Shown here one piece after another: positions 9,676 to 18,942 of a stretch of DNA of 63,360 nucleotides; positions within the stretch are counted from its first letter, which is position 1; each line of letters opens with the position of its first letter. Below the pieces are notes generated by a model. It was given only the letters and a program-made list of their open reading frames with translations, had not been told where the DNA came from and did not search any database. The stretch is from the NCBI RefSeq assembly GCF_002272835.1, contig NZ_MLAO01000012.1, positions 1-63,360 on the forward strand, given 5' to 3'. This DNA comes from Helicobacter sp. 11S03491-1. Lineage in GTDB: Bacteria > Campylobacterota > Campylobacteria > Campylobacterales > Helicobacteraceae. The translations under genes were made by a program, and so were the position numbers.

Positions 9676-12515
9676 TTTTTACTCCTTGAAGTGCAAGAAT
9701 CCACCAGATAGGCAATATGTTGCCAACCAAATCCGGTTATATCACTAAGTCCTATTTCACAAGTGCCGGAACTTCCAAAGCCTTTTTGAATATTCTTATT
9801 TTGATAAAATTTACCAAAATCTTCCAATGCGCTTCTATTGAGTTCAGGGGTGAAAAATCCTTTATTACCTGCAAACCCGCAACAACCTGTATCTTTATGA
9901 ATAAAAATTCCTCCTTTTGTGCAAGCTTTTGCTAAAGACAACATAATTTTTTCTTGTCCTGCTTTTTTCCCTGCGCACATTGTATAGAGCCCTATATTTT
10001 CTGAAATCGGTTGTATCTTAAGATGAGGGATCAAATATTTTTGAATATAAAGATTTAAGTCATAAATTTGAAGTTCTGTTTTTTCAAGCATTTGTATAAA
10101 ATGAGTACTGCAAGCTGTATGATCAAGCACAATGGGAATCCTGCCATTTTTGCTGAGAGTCTTAAGTAAAAGATAATTTTTATGAGTATTTTCTTTTAAA
10201 AGCTTTTCATAGTTTATGAATGCCTTACCACAACACATTGAATGGATTTTGTCAGGATAGATGAGTTGGGTATTTGTTTTTTGACATAGCGATTCAAAAA
10301 CTTCTTGAATACTTCTGGAATCAGGCATATTTTTAGCAGGGCTAAAAGAGCGATTGATGCAAGTTGTGAAATAAATCACTTCAGAATGATGATTACTAAG
10401 TGGTTTATTTTGGAGTTTATAAATATTTTTGCGGGGTAAGTTTTTGCTCAGTTTGGGGATTATGTGGGAGATTTTTCTTAAGGAATTATTGCAAGCAAGG
10501 AATGTATCTTGACCCAATAAATTTGATCCTAAATCGGCTATTTTTAGTCCAAAACGCATTAAAGAGGTTGTTGTATTCATGTGATTTAAAATTTTACGGG
10601 CAAACTTTTCTTGTATGCCTTGTGCGTTTTGGGCACGGGTTGTGAGTGCAATTTTTCCTGCGGGGATCTCAAGAGGGCAAAGTGTGGCACACATTCCACA
10701 AACTGCACATGTTTCATCGCTTAAATAAGGATATCCTTTTTTGAGTTCTTCTAAAAGCAATGAATCTTGTTGGCTGTTTGAATGAAGGTTTTCTTGGAGA
10801 CGTTGGATTTCTCTGTGAATCGTGATACGTTGTCTTGGGGTGAGAGTGAGATTCTTGCTGGGACAAATTTTTTCACAAAATCCACATTCCATGCACGCAT
10901 CAAGATAGTCTTGTATTTGCGTGGTTGATTTTAGATTTTTGGTATGTATGCTTGGATCATTTGATATGATTACATCAGGGTTGATGAGATTATAGGGATC
11001 AAAAATTTGTTTGATTTTTTGGTTGATTTCATAGGCTTTTTTGCCCCATTCAAGCTCTACAAAAGGAGCGACCATTCTTCCTGTGCCATGTTCAGCTTTG
11101 ATACTGCCGCCAAAAGCTGCTACATTTTGTGCCATCTCCTCTATGAGTTTTTCAAAGTTTTCACATTCTTTTTTATCGCTTAAGATAGGTGTGATGATGA
11201 AATGTATGTTGCCACTGAGGGCATGTCCAAAAATAATACCATTTTCACTAAATCCATATTTCTCAAAGAGATCCCCAATCATGCTTACGCCTTTTTGTAA
11301 ATCCTCAATCCTAAAGCAAATATCTTCTGTAATGACGCAACTCCCTTTTCTTCTGGAGCTTGCAGCTATGGGGAGGAGACCTTTGCGAATCTTCCACCAA
11401 TGATTATAAATATCTTCTTGTGCGCTGATTTGAGGAGGAAGAACAGTGGGAATATCTTGAATATTTTGAGAAATAATCTCCAGATTGTCTTGAAGGATTT
11501 TTTTGTCATTGCTTTGTGTTTGGAGCAAGATACAAGCATTGCCCGGTTTGATTTGACGGATAATTTCCGGGACATCTTTGGATTTTTGCACACTTTTTAA
11601 TGAGGCATAATCCATGATTTCTGCAGCAGCGATAATAGACTCCATATTTGCAAGTATTTTGACAACTCTGGTGGCATCTGCGATATTTTTATAAAATAAA
11701 AGAGCGCAAGCTTTGTGTGAAAAATCTTCTATGCATTCATATTCGCAAGCAGATATAAACCCCAATGTCCCTTCACTTCCGATAAAAATATGATTGATAA
11801 TATCAATAGGATCGCAAAAATCGATCAAAGCGTTGATACTATAACCTGTTGTATTTTTGATTCTATATTTTTTGGTAATGAGGGATTTGAGTTCATCATC
11901 TTGCAAAATATGGGATCGAAGTTCTAAGAGAGCATTAATAAGATGGGAGTGAGTATGCAAGAAACTTTGTATGTTTGTTTTATCTGAAGTGTCTAATAAT
12001 GTTCCATCACCAAGGATAACACGTATAGATCGTATGGTATTATAACTATTTTGTTTGACCCCACAACACATACCGCTGGAGTTATTTGCAACAATCCCCC
12101 CAATCATGGCTGTAGAAATAGTGGCAGGATCAGGACCTATTTTTTTGTTGTAGGGTTTGAGGGCATCATTGGCGCTAGATCCAATAACTCCACAAGATAA
12201 GCGAATGGATTGTTTATCTTCAGAGATATTTATATCTTGCCATTGGGCAGAAGCAATCACAAGCACGTTTTGTGTGCAAGCCTGTCCTGAGAGAGAACTT
12301 CCGGCAGCTCTAAAGGTGATAGGAATATTGTAGGTGCGTGAAAGAGAATAGATTTTTATAATTTCTTCTTCATTGTGGGCTTTAATGACTAACTTTGGGA
12401 TATAACGATAACATGAGGCATCAGTGCCATATGCAAATCTTCTTAAATAATCATCATAAATTCTATCGCCCAAAAATTCTTGCGCTTTTTGTTTGAAGAG
12501 TTGATAGTCTTGCAT
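9672..12515 (-). CDS. dld: FAD- and Fe-S-binding D-lactate dehydrogenase (quinone-dependent type)
   Basis: This 947-residue flavoprotein oxidises D-lactate (or a related 2-hydroxy acid) and passes electrons toward the quinone pool at the inner membrane. A PCMH-type FAD-binding domain covers residues 35-215, with AGSSLSGQA and NNSSGMCCG. An FAD-oxidase C-terminal domain runs to about 490. Two ferredoxin-like 4Fe-4S motifs follow, CMECGFCEKICP near 540 and CAVCGMCATLCP near 602. Two cysteine-rich CCG motifs lie near 758 and 878. The arrangement matches the H. pylori HP1222 class. It overlaps uppS by 4 bases. D-lactate as substrate is inferred from homologues; glycolate oxidase subunits share domains, so another hydroxy acid is possible. 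Confidence 0.85.
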   Translation of the reverse strand: MQDYQLFKQKAQEFLGDRIYDDYLRRFAYGTDASCYRYIPKLVIKAHNEEEIIKIYSLSRTYNIPITFRAAGSSLSGQACTQNVLVIASAQWQDINISEDKQSIRLSCGVIGSSANDALKPYNKKIGPDPATISTAMIGGIVANNSSGMCCGVKQNSYNTIRSIRVILGDGTLLDTSDKTNIQSFLHTHSHLINALLELRSHILQDDELKSLITKKYRIKNTTGYSINALIDFCDPIDIINHIFIGSEGTLGFISACEYECIEDFSHKACALLFYKNIADATRVVKILANMESIIAAAEIMDYASLKSVQKSKDVPEIIRQIKPGNACILLQTQSNDKKILQDNLEIISQNIQDIPTVLPPQISAQEDIYNHWWKIRKGLLPIAASSRRKGSCVITEDICFRIEDLQKGVSMIGDLFEKYGFSENGIIFGHALSGNIHFIITPILSDKKECENFEKLIEEMAQNVAAFGGSIKAEHGTGRMVAPFVELEWGKKAYEINQKIKQIFDPYNLINPDVIISNDPSIHTKNLKSTTQIQDYLDACMECGFCEKICPSKNLTLTPRQRITIHREIQRLQENLHSNSQQDSLLLEELKKGYPYLSDETCAVCGMCATLCPLEIPAGKIALTTRAQNAQGIQEKFARKILNHMNTTTSLMRFGLKIADLGSNLLGQDTFLACNNSLRKISHIIPKLSKNLPRKNIYKLQNKPLSNHHSEVIYFTTCINRSFSPAKNMPDSRSIQEVFESLCQKTNTQLIYPDKIHSMCCGKAFINYEKLLKENTHKNYLLLKTLSKNGRIPIVLDHTACSTHFIQMLEKTELQIYDLNLYIQKYLIPHLKIQPISENIGLYTMCAGKKAGQEKIMLSLAKACTKGGIFIHKDTGCCGFAGNKGFFTPELNRSALEDFGKFYQNKNIQKGFGSSGTCEIGLSDITGFGWQHIAYLVDSCTSRSKN

Positions 12516-12625
12516 TTATTATCCCTTACTTGAAAAAATTTTATAATTTTAACCTATCTATTTGGAACTTCATTATCAAAATATTATTAGAATGCCATAA
12601 AAATTATTAGCTAAAGGAAAAATTC

Positions 12626-12979
12626 ATGAGTGAAAAAACTCTAAGAAATAAAAAATTGTTAGGCAAACATCATAAAAGTTATGCAAATCCGGTGTATTTA
12701 GATGAATTTCAACCCCAAGATTATCTCATTATTGATATTCGTCATCCTTATGATTTTGCAGAAGCTCACATAGTGGGCGCTTTAAATCTTACAGATTTGA
12801 GATCCATTGCTACAATCGCAAAAAATAATGCAGACAAAAAAATTCTCCTCCATTGTTATAGTGGGCATACAGCATCTGTTTATGGGAGTGAGTTGGTTCT
12901 TGCAGGATTAGAGAATATTTATTATTTGGATGAAAATATTGCAGATTTTGAAGATCACGGGATAAGAATGATGGCCTGA
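12626..12979 (+). CDS. Rhodanese-like sulfurtransferase domain protein
   Basis: This is a single-domain rhodanese of 117 residues. It carries the entry motif DIRHPYDFAEAHIVGALNL and an active-site loop HCYSGHTAS with the presumed nucleophile Cys77. Such proteins carry persulfide sulfur or act as redox or cyanide-detoxifying enzymes; the substrate cannot be told. AAAGGAAAAATTC precedes the ATG. It is divergent from the dehydrogenase gene, an arrangement also present in H. pylori. No signal peptide is visible, so it is cytoplasmic. Confidence 0.85.
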   Translation: MSEKTLRNKKLLGKHHKSYANPVYLDEFQPQDYLIIDIRHPYDFAEAHIVGALNLTDLRSIATIAKNNADKKILLHCYSGHTASVYGSELVLAGLENIYYLDENIADFEDHGIRMMA

Positions 12980-13007
12980 GAATATTAGAGGAGAGGGTAA
13001 TTTTGTT

Positions 13008-13026
13008 TGCAAAATGATATTTTGCA
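13008..13026. terminator. Possible bidirectional hairpin between convergent genes
   Basis: A perfect 8-base inverted repeat, TGCAAAAT / ATTTTGCA with a 3-base loop, abuts the stop of the FAD oxidoreductase gene and lies 29 bases after the rhodanese stop. It is AT-rich and lacks a long T run, so termination strength is uncertain. Confidence 0.4.
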
Positions 13027-14343
13027 TTAGATTATCAAGTTTTTCCCGCTTAAAAAACTTTGATCACTCCATAGATAGTCCCATTTTCCAAATCTGCCAA
13101 TGGAATGTATTTCTGAATTTTTTAAATATTGCAGAACTTTTTTTCTATGAAGTTGTAGGGATTTGTCAAAAATAACATTTGCATAAGGCAAAATTCTAAA
13201 ATCTTTTGCGATAATGTCTTCTTGCTTGCATATTCCCATTTTTATGAAGTTTTTGATCGTATCACGAACAAGGAAATTTGGAATTTCTTGAGTTTGTTTT
13301 TGAGTGATTTCTTCTAGGGAGCGATATTTTGAGAAATAAATTTCTACTTGAAGGCTTGAGCAGTTTTTTGGCGCGTTTGCGGGAGATTTTTTAGATGGGC
13401 TATGAACTCTTGCAAAAGGGATATCAGAGTCATAAACATAAAACCAAAGGCGCTTGGCAATGTCAGGTTTATTAAAACCAAGCGATATGATTGCTACAGA
13501 TGTTGCGCACAATTTTGATCCTGATTTTTGAATAGAACTTGGGGGGGGGGGGTCAAATAATTTAATAATTTTAGGTAAAGGTAAAGAAGAAATAAGAGTA
13601 TTGTATTGATATGGATCTTTTTGTTTGAAATACAATATTTTATTTTTGGTGTCAATTTTTGTAACTTGATGGTGGTATTTTATAGAACATTTTTTTACTA
13701 AATTTTTTAAAAAAGATCGGTATTGACCACATTTTGGATATTTTTGTTCTTTGATATAGTAAGTATTAGGAGTGTCTTCACACATTGATCCATAAAGAAT
13801 TTCTTCAATACCGGGAGTATAGAGTCTGTTGCTTATCCAATGAGTTGTTAAGTTTTTTGGGTGCGTAGTCCAATATTTTTGCGTGTATTGTGAAGAAAAT
13901 TTTTCTGTAAAGTAGTTTCCATATTGGGCTTTTAGCCATTCTTCAAAGTTTTTTAAATTTTGTTTTTTATTATTATTTTGAACCATATCTTTTATGATGT
14001 TTATTTTTTCTTCAATAGGTAGGGGGTAGAGGTTATTTTGTGCGGGATGTTTGATCCAAAGACCTTGATAATAGTTATTCATATCCGGAATATGGATAAT
14101 AGGAGGAGTTGATTTTAAAAATATTTGATTGACATAATCATCATCAGAAAATGATAAATGCACACAATTATCAAACCAAAATTTACCTTTTGGGGAATCC
14201 AAATAAAATCCTCCGCACAACCCGCCCCAAGAAGATTCTTTTTCAAAAATAATAATTTCGTCGTCATTGAGTTTTTGTTTTAAATGATAAGCAGCACTAA
14301 TCCCTGCTATTCCTGCTCCTAAGACGGCAATTTTATTTTTCAT
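13027..14343 (-). CDS. Phase-variable FAD-dependent oxidoreductase of a surface-sugar operon (in frame)
   Basis: This is a 438-residue flavoprotein of the protoporphyrinogen-oxidase / UDP-galactopyranose-mutase fold group. An N-terminal dinucleotide fold (AVLGAGIAGISAAYHL) is followed by EKESSWGGLCGG. A run of 12 C on the coding strand encodes PPPP near residues 265-268, so the gene is in frame with 12 (also 9 or 15). With 11 C a TAG follows within about 20 codons; with 13 C a TAA follows within about 30. It overlaps the upstream epimerase gene by 11 bases and is the last gene of the operon. The substrate is unknown; it may modify the sugar made by its neighbours. Confidence 0.8.
   Translation of the reverse strand: MKNKIAVLGAGIAGISAAYHLKQKLNDDEIIIFEKESSWGGLCGGFYLDSPKGKFWFDNCVHLSFSDDDYVNQIFLKSTPPIIHIPDMNNYYQGLWIKHPAQNNLYPLPIEEKINIIKDMVQNNNKKQNLKNFEEWLKAQYGNYFTEKFSSQYTQKYWTTHPKNLTTHWISNRLYTPGIEEILYGSMCEDTPNTYYIKEQKYPKCGQYRSFLKNLVKKCSIKYHHQVTKIDTKNKILYFKQKDPYQYNTLISSLPLPKIIKLFDPPPPSSIQKSGSKLCATSVAIISLGFNKPDIAKRLWFYVYDSDIPFARVHSPSKKSPANAPKNCSSLQVEIYFSKYRSLEEITQKQTQEIPNFLVRDTIKNFIKMGICKQEDIIAKDFRILPYANVIFDKSLQLHRKKVLQYLKNSEIHSIGRFGKWDYLWSDQSFLSGKNLII
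13541..13552 (-). repeat. Homopolymer phase-variation tract, C12 on the coding strand
   Basis: Twelve consecutive G on the plus strand lie inside the FAD oxidoreductase gene in an otherwise AT-rich region. Runs of this length are prone to slipped-strand mispairing, the usual way Helicobacter switches surface genes on and off. The present length keeps the reading frame open. Confidence 0.9.
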
Positions 14344-15235
14344 AAAGTTTTTTTATCCCATCTGTGATGTCAATTGTTGGCTTCCAATTGGGGACTTTTG
14401 TGAAATTTTGAGATATTTGGGTAGAAATAGGGTTCATAATTTCTCCCTTGCGATAAGGCTTTGCTCCCCATGAGATATTCAATTTGACTCCAAGAGTGTC
14501 TTCATAGATTTTAGCCAAATTTTTCAAAGATAAGCGATTGTTTTCAAGAGTAAAATTTGGAATAAGAGATGACTTTTTAGTCATTTTTGATAAAAAATCT
14601 ATCAAATTATCAAATCCTGCGATGACATCTTGTATGTGAGTGATATCAATGAGTTGTTCGCCTTTGCTCATTTGGAGTGTTTGTTTATTTTGAATATTTT
14701 GCTTCCATAGATTAAATATTTTTGGACGCGTATCGTTTTTGCCATAAGTATTGTATAGCATGAGATTAGCGAATTTTGTAGGCAAATGAATAGAATAATA
14801 TTGCATTATATCTACAAAAGCTTCTTTGGTGCTATCATAAAAGCCTGCAGGATAAAATATATCTGATGTGGGGTGGGTATATTGGGAAAAAGTAGTTGTG
14901 TTGATAAAAAAATCCACACCGGAAGCGCTCATTGCTTCTAGAATGCTTGCTCCAAAGGTAATGTTAGAGTCAATAAAATTTAAAATATCATTAGGCGTAT
15001 GAGAGGGTTTGTAAAAGGTTGCCAAATGAATAATTCCATCAAATTTTTTATTTCTTAAAAAACTGCTTAATCTGGAAATATCATTATCATAGACAAAAAT
15101 TTCGCACTGAGACTCTATAGATTCTACATGACTATTTTGTCTAACAATGGCTGTAATAGAATATTTTTTATGTAATAAATCAATGAAATTCCTGCCTACA
15201 AAACCGGTTGCACCTGTGAGTAAAAGACGCTTCAT
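14333..15235 (-). CDS. NAD(P)-dependent sugar epimerase/reductase (extended SDR)
   Basis: This 300-residue extended short-chain dehydrogenase opens with the nucleotide-binding motif TGATGFVGRNF. It has a catalytic-type YDSTK at about residues 133-137. It follows the 3,5-epimerase-like gene with a 4-base ATGA overlap, so it most likely acts on the same 4-keto-6-deoxy sugar, as a reductase or epimerase. The family spans many substrates, so the exact reaction is inference from neighbours. Confidence 0.82.
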   Translation of the reverse strand: MKRLLLTGATGFVGRNFIDLLHKKYSITAIVRQNSHVESIESQCEIFVYDNDISRLSSFLRNKKFDGIIHLATFYKPSHTPNDILNFIDSNITFGASILEAMSASGVDFFINTTTFSQYTHPTSDIFYPAGFYDSTKEAFVDIMQYYSIHLPTKFANLMLYNTYGKNDTRPKIFNLWKQNIQNKQTLQMSKGEQLIDITHIQDVIAGFDNLIDFLSKMTKKSSLIPNFTLENNRLSLKNLAKIYEDTLGVKLNISWGAKPYRKGEIMNPISTQISQNFTKVPNWKPTIDITDGIKKLYEK

Positions 15236-15792
15236 ACTTCGATCCCTTTAAAATTACAATCAATAAAATTGGCATTTTTATCTTTATGCGAAATATCTGT
15301 AAGTTTGAGTTGCCATTGAATATTGATTATAGGATCAAGAGGATTTAGAGTTTGATCGTTTTGGGGAGAAAACGGCGCTGTGAGAAGATATAAAATTTCT
15401 GCCTCATCACTAAGGCTTTGAAATCCATGCGCAAAGCCTTCAGGGATATACAAATAGAGGGAATTTTCTTGAGTTAATTCAATAGCGAAATATTGCAGAA
15501 ATGTTGGAGAGTTTTTTCTTATGTCTAGAGCAACATCAAGAATTTTGCCCCTGAGACATCGGATGATTTTTGTTTCACAAAAAGGTTTTTTTTGATAATG
15601 TAGCCCCCTAATAGAACCTTTTTGTTGTGTGAGGGAATGGTTGATTTGAACAATTGGTTTATCAAGTCCTATGGCTTGAAAATCTTGTGAGCAAAAATAA
15701 CGCTCAAAATAACCTCTGTGATCTTGAATTTTTTGGGGGCTAATAACGTATAGATTATTAAAGGATGTAGGGGAAAATTCAAAACGATTCAT
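15232..15792 (-). CDS. dTDP-4-dehydrorhamnose 3,5-epimerase-family protein (RmlC-like)
   Basis: This 186-residue cupin has the RmlC signatures DHRGYFERYF, SIRGLHYQ with the probable base histidine, DVALDIRKNSPTF and YIPEGFAHGFQSL. RmlC enzymes epimerise 4-keto-6-deoxy nucleotide sugars at C3 and C5. The neighbours are rfbF and rfbG, not rmlA/B, so the natural substrate is probably CDP-4-keto-6-deoxyglucose. Overlaps of 4 bases on both sides indicate tight coupling in the operon. Confidence 0.85.
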   Translation of the reverse strand: MNRFEFSPTSFNNLYVISPQKIQDHRGYFERYFCSQDFQAIGLDKPIVQINHSLTQQKGSIRGLHYQKKPFCETKIIRCLRGKILDVALDIRKNSPTFLQYFAIELTQENSLYLYIPEGFAHGFQSLSDEAEILYLLTAPFSPQNDQTLNPLDPIINIQWQLKLTDISHKDKNANFIDCNFKGIEV

Positions 15793-16874
15793 ATTTTTCC
15801 TTTTGTTGTTTTTAAGATATCGCTATAAGATTTGATTTGTTCCCAAGTCATCAAATAAGAGTGCGATAAATTTTTTTCATACCATTGAAGTGTCATTTGA
15901 ATGCTTTTTTGAGCATCTAAAATTCCTTGCCAATGCAAAAAAGAATGGGCTTTAGAGCTATCTAGCATCAATAAATTTGCTTCATGAGAAAAATGGGGGT
16001 TGGGAGTAATTTGATAAGAAATATTCCAATTTTTTTTGATAATCTCAAGCATGGCAGCTACACTCAGGTTATTTTTAGCATTAGGTCCAAAATTAAAACT
16101 TTGAGCGAATTGTGTTTTTCCTTCATATAGTTTGATCCCTAGCAATAAATATCCGTATAATGGCTCTAAGACATGTTGCCAAGGGCGAGTTGCTTGAGGA
16201 TTTCTGATAATGATTTTGGATTTTTTTTGCATACCCCTTATAATATCCGGGATCAATCTATCCGCACTCCAATCACCACCACCAATAACATTTCCTGCTC
16301 TTGCAGTTGCAATGAGGGTTTGATGAGTTTTGTTAAAATCATTGATATTAAAAAAACTCGATCGAAAGGAGGCACTTAGTATTTCGCTACAGGCTTTAGA
16401 AGAACTATAGGGATCATAGCCTCCTAAAGGATCATTTTCTCTATAGCCCCAAACCCATTCTTTGTTTTCATAGACTTTATCCGTAGTAATATTGATGATG
16501 GATCTTATAGATGAGATTTTTCTTGAAGCTTGAAGTAAGTTGAGTGTGCCCAATACATTTGTCTTGTAAGTATCAATAGGGTCTGTATAGCTTTTCCTTA
16601 CCAGAGGTTGGGCAGCAAGGTGAAAGATAATTTCAGGTTGAAAATCTTTAAGGGATTTTTGAAGTTTTGAAAAATTTTTGATATTGCCAAAAATAGAATG
16701 TGTTTGTAAATCCAATAAATCAAAATGATTGGGCGTTGTATGGGGCAAGAGGGCATATCCCATGACTTCAGCGCCCAATTCTTGCAACCATGCACACAGC
16801 CATGATCCTTTGAATCCTGTGTGTCCTGTAATAAATACTCTTTTGTTTTTATAGAATTCCAGAGGTGTTTTCAT
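15789..16874 (-). CDS. rfbG: CDP-glucose 4,6-dehydratase
   Basis: RfbG turns CDP-glucose into CDP-4-keto-6-deoxyglucose using tightly bound NAD. The 361 residues fit the family. The N-terminus has the motif FITGHTGFKGSWLCAWL typical of this enzyme, then the active-site segment YDPYSSSKACSE and ATRPWQHVLEPLYGYLLL. It lies 4 bases after the glycosyltransferase gene and overlaps the RmlC-like gene by 4. Its substrate would be supplied by the first gene of the operon, which is out of frame in this sequence. Confidence 0.93.
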   Translation of the reverse strand: MKTPLEFYKNKRVFITGHTGFKGSWLCAWLQELGAEVMGYALLPHTTPNHFDLLDLQTHSIFGNIKNFSKLQKSLKDFQPEIIFHLAAQPLVRKSYTDPIDTYKTNVLGTLNLLQASRKISSIRSIINITTDKVYENKEWVWGYRENDPLGGYDPYSSSKACSEILSASFRSSFFNINDFNKTHQTLIATARAGNVIGGGDWSADRLIPDIIRGMQKKSKIIIRNPQATRPWQHVLEPLYGYLLLGIKLYEGKTQFAQSFNFGPNAKNNLSVAAMLEIIKKNWNISYQITPNPHFSHEANLLMLDSSKAHSFLHWQGILDAQKSIQMTLQWYEKNLSHSYLMTWEQIKSYSDILKTTKGKI

Positions 16875-16878
16875 AATT

Positions 16879-18099
16879 TTATTTTATGGGTTTGACATCA
16901 TAATCATTAAGTTTTGCAATCAGAGTATTTTTATGGAGATATAAGTTACTTTGTGTCCAAATATTTTCTCCTATTTTTTCTGCAATTTCACACACAATAG
17001 GTAGATATTCTATATGTTGGAATAGACTTGGAACAAAAAGTTGTAATTCTGACATTTCATAAAGACGCAAGGCAATGAGTTTAGAATTAGGTTTTGTCAT
17101 AAAACAACCATTAATGAGACTTGTTCCATCAACACTCATAACTATTTCAGCTTGAAGCATAAGATTGATTTTTTCTTTGAGACTCAAATCTTCCATATAA
17201 ACTCTTAAAAATCCATAATCATCATGTAAAATCTGATAAATTTCTTCTTCATTGCTTAGAAATCTATAATTGGATTTTTGCCTACTAATATAAATCCGAC
17301 TTGATGGGGCAATAAAGGTAGGATCATAGAAATGATCTTTGAGTTTATCAAGAGCCGGCAAGACATATTTGGCATTGAGTCTGGGGCAGGTGGGCATATA
17401 AAGATTGCAAGTTTTTGCATTTTGATATTCTAAATAAATGATTTGATTTTTATGAATTTTCTCCAAATCAAGAATATCTTGAATATAAGCTTTGTAATAA
17501 GTTTCGTAACGGCTATAAATAGGTGGGCATATAATGTAAAAATCTTTAATATTTTGTTCTTTGAAATAATCTAATGCGATTATTAATCTGGGATAAGATT
17601 CAAAAATAAAATGATACATATTGCCAAACCAAGGTTCAAAAAATAATATTTTTGGTTTTTGACTTTGGAGACGTTTATCTCTGATGATAAAGCGTTTTAT
17701 TTTGAAGTATTGAAGTTTGAGATAATTTTTAATATCTTGTTTGGAATGAAGATTCAGGAGGGATAAATCTTTAAGATAAGCATATTTATTTTTTGCATAT
17801 ACACTTTGGTTGTTGTAGCCATCCAGACTTTCATAGATGATTTTATCATCGACAAAAATCCCTCCACAATCCCCTATCATAGCCTGAGGAAAGTGCATGA
17901 TCTCAACAGGATCAATGGGGATATTATAATCAATATAATCTAGAGAATTTGAGGGAAGATTTTTTTGTGCTTTGAGGGTTCGGAGAGAATTTTTAGCCAC
18001 ATTGGGGATTGAGCTAAGTTTATTATTTTCAAAGATGCTTTTATATTCAAGAGTGTTATTTTTGATTTTTGGGCTGATTTTTAGTTTTAAAAATTCCAT
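16879..18099 (-). CDS. Glycosyltransferase family 61-type protein
   Basis: This 406-residue protein shows the pattern of the GT61 (DUF563) family in its C-terminal half: RIYISRQ, then NEEEIYQIL, YGFLRVYMEDLSLKEKINLM, and MSVDGTSLINGCFM. The N-terminal half is lysine- and tyrosine-rich with no membrane segment, suggesting a cytoplasmic or peripheral enzyme. The ATG lies one base after the stop that rfbF would use in its on-frame, so expression may be coupled to the rfbF phase state. Donor and acceptor cannot be read; the neighbours suggest it transfers the CDP-sugar product. Confidence 0.75.
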   Translation of the reverse strand: MEFLKLKISPKIKNNTLEYKSIFENNKLSSIPNVAKNSLRTLKAQKNLPSNSLDYIDYNIPIDPVEIMHFPQAMIGDCGGIFVDDKIIYESLDGYNNQSVYAKNKYAYLKDLSLLNLHSKQDIKNYLKLQYFKIKRFIIRDKRLQSQKPKILFFEPWFGNMYHFIFESYPRLIIALDYFKEQNIKDFYIICPPIYSRYETYYKAYIQDILDLEKIHKNQIIYLEYQNAKTCNLYMPTCPRLNAKYVLPALDKLKDHFYDPTFIAPSSRIYISRQKSNYRFLSNEEEIYQILHDDYGFLRVYMEDLSLKEKINLMLQAEIVMSVDGTSLINGCFMTKPNSKLIALRLYEMSELQLFVPSLFQHIEYLPIVCEIAEKIGENIWTQSNLYLHKNTLIAKLNDYDVKPIK

Positions 18100-18100
18100 G

Positions 18101-18894
18101 CTATTTTCTCCACATAGCCCAAGGTGATTGATTGTTTAGCCACATTTGTGATAGTTGGGTTTTGTCTTTTAGGGTATCCATACATTTCCAAAAACCACTA
18201 TGTTGATAGGTGAAAAGCTCCCCATTTTTGGATAGATTTTTTAAAGGTTCTTCTTCAAAAGTAGTCTTGTCTCCTTGTATATAATCAAATATAGCCGGTT
18301 GGCAAACAAAAAATCCGCCGTTTATCCAGCCCCCCCCCCCTCAGTTTTTTCGCCTTTTGGTTTTTCAGTAAAATTAATAACTTGTTGTGTGTTGGGGTTA
18401 ATTTGCAATGCTCCAAATCGACCTTCAGGTTGTACAGAAGTTAGTGTAATGGTCTTTTTGTGGGATTGATGAAATTTTAATAAAGCCTTTAAGTTAATAT
18501 CCGCGACTCCATCGCCATAAGTAAGCATAAATGTTTGGTTATCAATATGTGGCTTTGCTCTAAGAATTCTCCCTCCGGTCATGGTGTCTTCTCCTGTATA
18601 AAGCAGGGTAACTCTCCAAGGTTCATTGCGTTTGGTGTGTATTTCAACAGAATTGTTGCGCATATCTACTGTGATATCATTGTATCGTGTATAGTAGTTG
18701 ATAAAATATTCTTTGATGATTTGTGATTTGTAACCTGTCAGTATCAAAAAATCATTATACCCATAGTAGCTATAAATTTTCATAATATGCCATAAAATAG
18801 GGTGTTCGCCTATTTCTACCATTGGCTTTGGTTTTAGATATGTTTCTTCGGATAACCTTGTTCCCAGTCCCCCTGCTAAAATAACAACTTTCAT
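18101..18894 (-). CDS. rfbF: Glucose-1-phosphate cytidylyltransferase, phase-variable, out of frame here
   Basis: RfbF joins CTP and glucose-1-phosphate to give CDP-glucose, the first step for rfbG. The N-terminus is intact: VVILAGGLGTRLSEET, KPKPMVEIG, GDGVADI and TEKPKG. With 11 G the frame then reads EGGGAG and stops at 18322, giving 190 residues. Another frame, from the tract to the TAG at 18101-18103, encodes the missing end, with GWINGGFFV, EEEPL and HSGFWKCMDTL. With 9 or 12 G the two parts join into about 264 residues, the normal family length. This is therefore a phase-off gene rather than decay, because nothing else in it is damaged. Confidence 0.92.
18330..18340 (-). repeat. Homopolymer phase-variation tract, G11 on the coding strand
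   Basis: Eleven consecutive C on the plus strand sit between the N- and C-terminal parts of rfbF. Gain of one or loss of two G restores the frame. Sequencing or assembly length error at the tract is the main alternative explanation for the present off state. Confidence 0.92.
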
Positions 18895-18942
18895 TAATTT
18901 TTAAACCCTTGTTAATCTTTTGAGATTTTATTTTCGGATTTG

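Noticed and set aside
16173-16379. Open frames on the plus strand inside the sugar operon
   Set aside because: They are shadows of rfbG, which has full-length dehydratase motifs.
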